A DNA stretch of 64,000 nucleotides from positions 57,696,327 through 57,760,326 of the forward strand of contig OY829539.1 of assembly GCA_963691705.1 (NCBI GenBank), in the 5' to 3' direction. The position numbers and the translations under genes are program-made. The stretch's first letter is position 1. Each line of letters begins with the position of its first letter. This document shows, piece by piece, positions 60,001-64,000 of this stretch. Below the pieces are notes generated by a model that saw only the letters and a program-made list of their open reading frames with translations, searched no databases and was not told the DNA's origin. Source of the stretch: Viola odorata (lineage: Eukaryota > Streptophyta > Magnoliopsida > Malpighiales > Violaceae).

Positions 60001-63000
60001 CTTGTAAACCAAATTTCGCTATTAGGTTAGCAAAATCAGTCAACAGAATGAAATGAATAGTATACCAATGAGCTTGTTGCTCAGTGGTACTTCCTGCAAA
60101 TTGGGGGGCTAAGTCTTGAGTTTGGGTCCCCTAGTTTACATTCCAATCTATGACAAAAAAATTAATAGAGAATGACTGCTCACTCCTAGACTGAGCATCT
60201 GTGTTATGAAGCAGGCTGATGCTTGTAGATGAGAAAGTAAGAACTCCCACATCCAAGGCAAGATGAATATTGGTAGTTACAAGCATCACATGTGGTGTCT
60301 TAGATTTATTGCTAAAGAGAAACAACTATCACACGTGCTTATGTTTTATTCTTTAAACATACTGAAAAAGTTTTGCTCTTCTAGCTGATTCTTTTTTTTT
60401 TGGTAAATTCTAGCTGAATTTTAGATACATAGAATTGTGGGGCTTTAGTCAGGCATCAAGAAACAAACTTTCTGGTTTAATGTTGCTTTTGTGGAAGGAG
60501 GGGGTTTCTATTCTCTTTATTTGTCTCCTATTAATTTCTTGAATCCAATTTCCATCAATTTTCAAGAGAGTTGATATTTCAATTATCTTCTGTGAATAAT
60601 GCGAGAGATACTAGCTTTTTTATACTAACACATATACTAATACCTGTGCAATACATGATTGGGATGTATCCGTAATTTATTGGGCTTATCTTTTGTTTAT
60701 TTTGAATAAATTACCACCGACTGCATATAAAAATGGCGTGTGCGTTTAAGTACAGAAGTGAGTACAAGTTTTAGTACCTCTAAAATTATCATTAGTTATT
60801 AGGGGACTTATCTCCCTAAACGTTTATTTCATGTTTGGTTTTGTGTGCTTATATAAGCATACACAATTGCATAATGTAAGGATGGATATGAATTTTCGAG
60901 TTATGAGAATTTCCTTTATATCTTTCTGCTGTAGGTTCAAGTAGCTCCCTTTGTGGACGGTTCCTAGGGCTTAGCCAGTAGATTCAAGGTTTCCTTCGGA
61001 GTTTAGCTTTTGTATCCTATCTTCCAACTTATTCTCCATCAGTTTGGCTGGCGTTTGTTAGGTGTTATTAAAGGAAGAAGCATGAATGATTACAATATGC
61101 CAAACATTAAAAATATCATATAGTAGGTGCTAAACTAATATGCTTCGTCTTTAATAAAGTGCAAATGGGGTAGATAATTACAATTCCCGAAACAGTAAAT
61201 TGTGCTCATACTGCCTTCTAAAGCTTTAATTCCTTAATATAAGTTCATTAGTTACAGATGTGAAAGGAAACAGAATTAATACGTCAAAATGTTTGCCTAC
61301 ACGATTTTGTACTTGCAAATACTCGTATTGATGCTGAGAGCCAATGGGTAATTGAATTTCTATGTTGAGTTCGAGGTTTGATCTCATGTTTCTGGGATTG
61401 TTGGGAAAAACTGTACAAATGAGAAATATAGTGGAGTAGATCGGAGATCGCTCCCTCCTTAAATTTGTTGAGTTTGTGGATTCAATTTATTGTTGCTAAA
61501 TTTAAGTGATTGCTCTGTCCAAAATATGGCAAGTTTAACTCCATGTGTGTGGAATTGTGCCTTCTTTGTGCTGTGGCACTTATTATCATTATTTTTGTAA
61601 TTTAAAGGAGAATTCTTCAAATTGATATGATTTTCCTCCCCACTGAATTTTACTGTGCAACATAAATTGACTGTTGGTTTGTCTCCATTTGTATGCAGGG
61701 CTGGGTGTGGACCTATGACAAAATTATTCCTGAACTGTTGGAACTGTTGGAAAAGGTTAAGGCAGATGACTGTGCCATGGCTGTCATTGTGCTCCTTGGT
61801 CAGCTTGGGAGGTATGTTATGATTGCTCATTTGATGTTTACTAATTCATGAATGCGAAATCTAGAGCCAAAAAGTTATTTATAGGTAAGATACAAAATAA
61901 AAGTTTAAGACTGGAAAAATAAAATTAAAAGCTTCTCATGAAGCGTGCAGGGTACTTAAATTCCTCCAGTCAGTATTGTGCTGTTGGATGCTCGAATCTG
62001 TCCGATATAGCCATGTCACCTCAGTTCTGTGTTTATGTCTTGGTCATATCAAGTCTTACTTGGTTTTTATATTTCCATGATTAGATTGGTTTCTTTACGT
62101 TGTTATCTTATCGTTAAATTGATTAAAGTTATGCACTTTCTGAGGAAATTTATGTTAGGATATCAAGAAATGTGAAGAGGTGAGATGTAAAATTTGACAG
62201 CATAAACTAGAATATCTTGATTTATGTAAAGCAAAATTATAACTACTATTTGTGATTTTCTCAGTTTATTTTTATAAAAATTATGCGGTCATAAAATGTC
62301 AGTCTGTACATCTATCTGACTCCACCTCATTCCTGCCATTACATTTCTCTTGGCCTGATATAGGTTGAGTGAAAAATCACAACCAGTGCAAAAAGAACTA
62401 TTTTTTCTATCAGATACACATGATCTCATTCATTTCTGCAATCAATATTTGGAAGAAACAACTTGGAAAAACAAAGCAGTGCTGAAACAGAAACATCTGC
62501 ATTAGGATTCACGACTTAGTTAGTACGTGAAAGCAAACAAAGAAATAATAATCCAGTTGTGGGATTTTACGTAGTGGCCTTTGAAATACAGACACATTTA
62601 TGCATCACACACTTCCCACGCCTTACATTTAATTCCAAGATTTCTGGTTATAAAAAACATAAAATCCATCTTGGCCTTATTGCATGTTTTGGGGCAGTAG
62701 ATGTAACTGGCAGAAGTCAAAGTTTCACTGTTGGTAAAAAAGAACCAAATCTTTACAATATTTTTGAAAGTTGGTTTTTGGATATTATGGTGTGTCATGT
62801 CTGTTCCTTGTCATGTCTTGCATTTATGACTATGGATGCTGATGCCTATGCACACAAATATCCATGCAGATCTAAGGATCTAATATTATCAGAGCTCCAT
62901 AGTACACTGGTCTTTCTATCCTGTATCAGTAACTTGGTTTCAATTTTGCAGGCTTGGAGTTATGGCATGTAGCTATGAGGATATAGGAGTAGAGAGTCTG

Positions 63001-63261
63001 AGACATAAATTATCTAGTTATTTTTGGCGCAATACTACAAATGGAGCAGCTTTTCTTGTTCAAATTGCCACAGTCATTGCTTTGCTAGCTCTTACGCCTC
63101 TAGATTTCAAAAATGTCATCCAGAGTAATTCGATGCGTCTTGCAGTTGCAGGTCAGTCAGATTTCATCGATCTTATAAGAAACTGGTTTTCTTCTCTAAA
63201 GAAGGAGCAACAGGTCTTGTCACTTCGCCTCTTACAATCTGCTAGTGTGGTTTTTTGTTGA
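54069..63261 (+). CDS. EMB1611: EMB1611/MEE22-like coiled-coil protein, intact copy
   Basis: Nine coding exons: 54069-54125, 54214-54349, 54465-54638, 54759-55915, 56641-58226, 58406-58536, 58650-59476, 61699-61811 and 62952-63261. All join in frame to 1496 residues. Residues 1-19 start MAADLPVEDAAQLNSCCKP. About 20-490 are Lys/Glu/Ala-rich coiled coil, then a polar region with a basic GRSRKRRRT patch (about 660), a probable nuclear signal. The last ~500 residues are a helical domain (CTEFLVPNILHALKMEERIS, later AAVNRVGFICEVSYGLLRM, ending WFSSLKKEQQVLSLRLLQS). I match this layout to Arabidopsis EMB1611/MEE22, needed for embryo and shoot meristem development; its biochemistry is unclear. All splice sites are normal, including the acceptor lost in copy 1. 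Confidence 0.75.
60064..60300 (+). mobile_element. probable tRNA-derived SINE in intron 7
   Basis: Inside the 2.2-kb intron 59477-61698. A box-A-like TTGCTCAGTGGTA (60074-60086) is followed about 30 bp later by a box-B-like GAGTTTGGGTCCCC (60118-60131), the arrangement of a tRNA-derived Pol III promoter at a SINE head. The 3' end and target duplication were not identified. Confidence 0.5.
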
Positions 63262-64000
63262 GATGGTTACATAATTGTGGAACATGGAGCTGAGCATCCC
63301 TGTGACAGACCACTCCCTGGCCGTGGAGGACAATATTTTCATTGACAGATGTCATTATTGCTGACACTAGTTTTAGCTCAACTTGATAGCAAGTACTTGC
63401 GGTGTGACAAAAGTAGGCATAAAAGCTTGTAATCTGTAGGTTTCCCCATTTTGAGTGTGTTTTCTGACTAGGGATCTTTTTAGCACCTAGCAGGGAAGAA
63501 AGGGGACAACAGGAAGAGAATTTTGAGAGGGCTCTTTTTGTTTTCATCTAATGCCATAGCTGGAGTGAATTTTAAAAATTTCAAGCTTTGTTCTGTACTT
63601 GCATCATGGCTGTCGGCTTCTTTTGATCAATTGACATTCTAATGAGTTATCTTTTGGTGTATAGAATCTGTAGCATAGTTTTTGAGTGAGATGTAGAGAT
63701 AAGTCATTGAATGTATGCATCTTCATGAAGATACACCCCCGCTAGGACATTTCTGATTGGTTTTTAACCTTCTATTTTAGGGGATGTGGACTTGGTTGTG
63801 ACGTGGAACATGAGCATGTGTTCATTACATTACAAAAATACGCGTTTTGTTACTTACCTAGAATGATAAGTATATGACTAAGTGGTATCCTTGATTAATT
63901 GACAAATCATATGGGGTGAAATAGGAAAGACGCCCTTGTTCTGTGATGTCTTGTCTCCCTTTTTTTAAAGAAAACTTGGAATGCTTTGTTCATTCTTGAA
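63262..64000. other. 3' flank of EMB1611-like gene
   Basis: Presumed 3' UTR followed by AT-rich intergenic DNA. No further gene, element end or RNA feature found up to the window edge. Confidence 0.5.

Noticed and set aside
62559..62972. 137-residue ORF overlapping the last intron and exon 9 of the EMB1611-like gene
   Set aside because: The consensus acceptor TTTTGCAG before 62952 joins exon 8 in phase to a different frame that matches the protein.

Overview
This window is nuclear DNA of a flowering plant, most likely a core eudicot. The evidence is a spliced plant beta-tubulin gene with exons of 394, 270 and 674 coding bp, a PLS/E-class pentatricopeptide (PPR) gene, a fatty acid 2-hydroxylase without a cytochrome b5 domain, and many plant-type transposable elements (pogo/Lemi1, MULE, hAT, Stowaway, a solo LTR). 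The species cannot be named from the sequence alone.

Layout. 1-886: one end of a pogo-like transposon on the minus strand. 2318-4933: beta-tubulin (minus). 6869-13733: a decayed but complete Mutator-like element (MULE) with ~165-bp terminal inverted repeats (TIRs), a broken MURA transposase and two decayed minus-strand genes, one coding a GRF zinc finger. 16079-22876: SAS10/UTP3, a 16-coding-exon ribosome-biogenesis gene. 25290-26762: a single-exon membrane protein resembling plant ERT2-type 'ethylene-responsive' proteins. 27068-28738: the PPR gene (minus). 28902-29731: two Stowaway-like MITEs. 31488-33107: fatty acid 2-hydroxylase.

From about 33.8 kb the window is a repeat landscape. About 2.3-kb units repeat in tandem, and each carries wrecked minus-strand exons of a two-dsRBD protein of the DRB4/HYL1 type. 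The units were later hit by a hAT element, a solo LTR and a small MULE that holds a scrap of beta-tubulin coding sequence. The array abuts a large coiled-coil gene that I identify as EMB1611/MEE22-like. A block of about 9 kb (array tail plus promoter plus 5' half of that gene) is tandemly duplicated. The upstream copy (43466-48019) is truncated at the duplication junction, while the downstream copy (54069-63261) is complete, with 9 coding exons and 1496 codons. The two copies differ in a 765-bp coiled-coil repeat, three units against one, and only the downstream copy has a 1.6-kb hAT insertion in its upstream region.

The conserved genes are unrelated housekeeping or regulatory genes with their own promoters, and there is no operon-like cooperation. 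What is notable is the recent structural evolution: aligned filled and empty sites inside the duplicated units let several insertions be bounded to the base and ordered in time.
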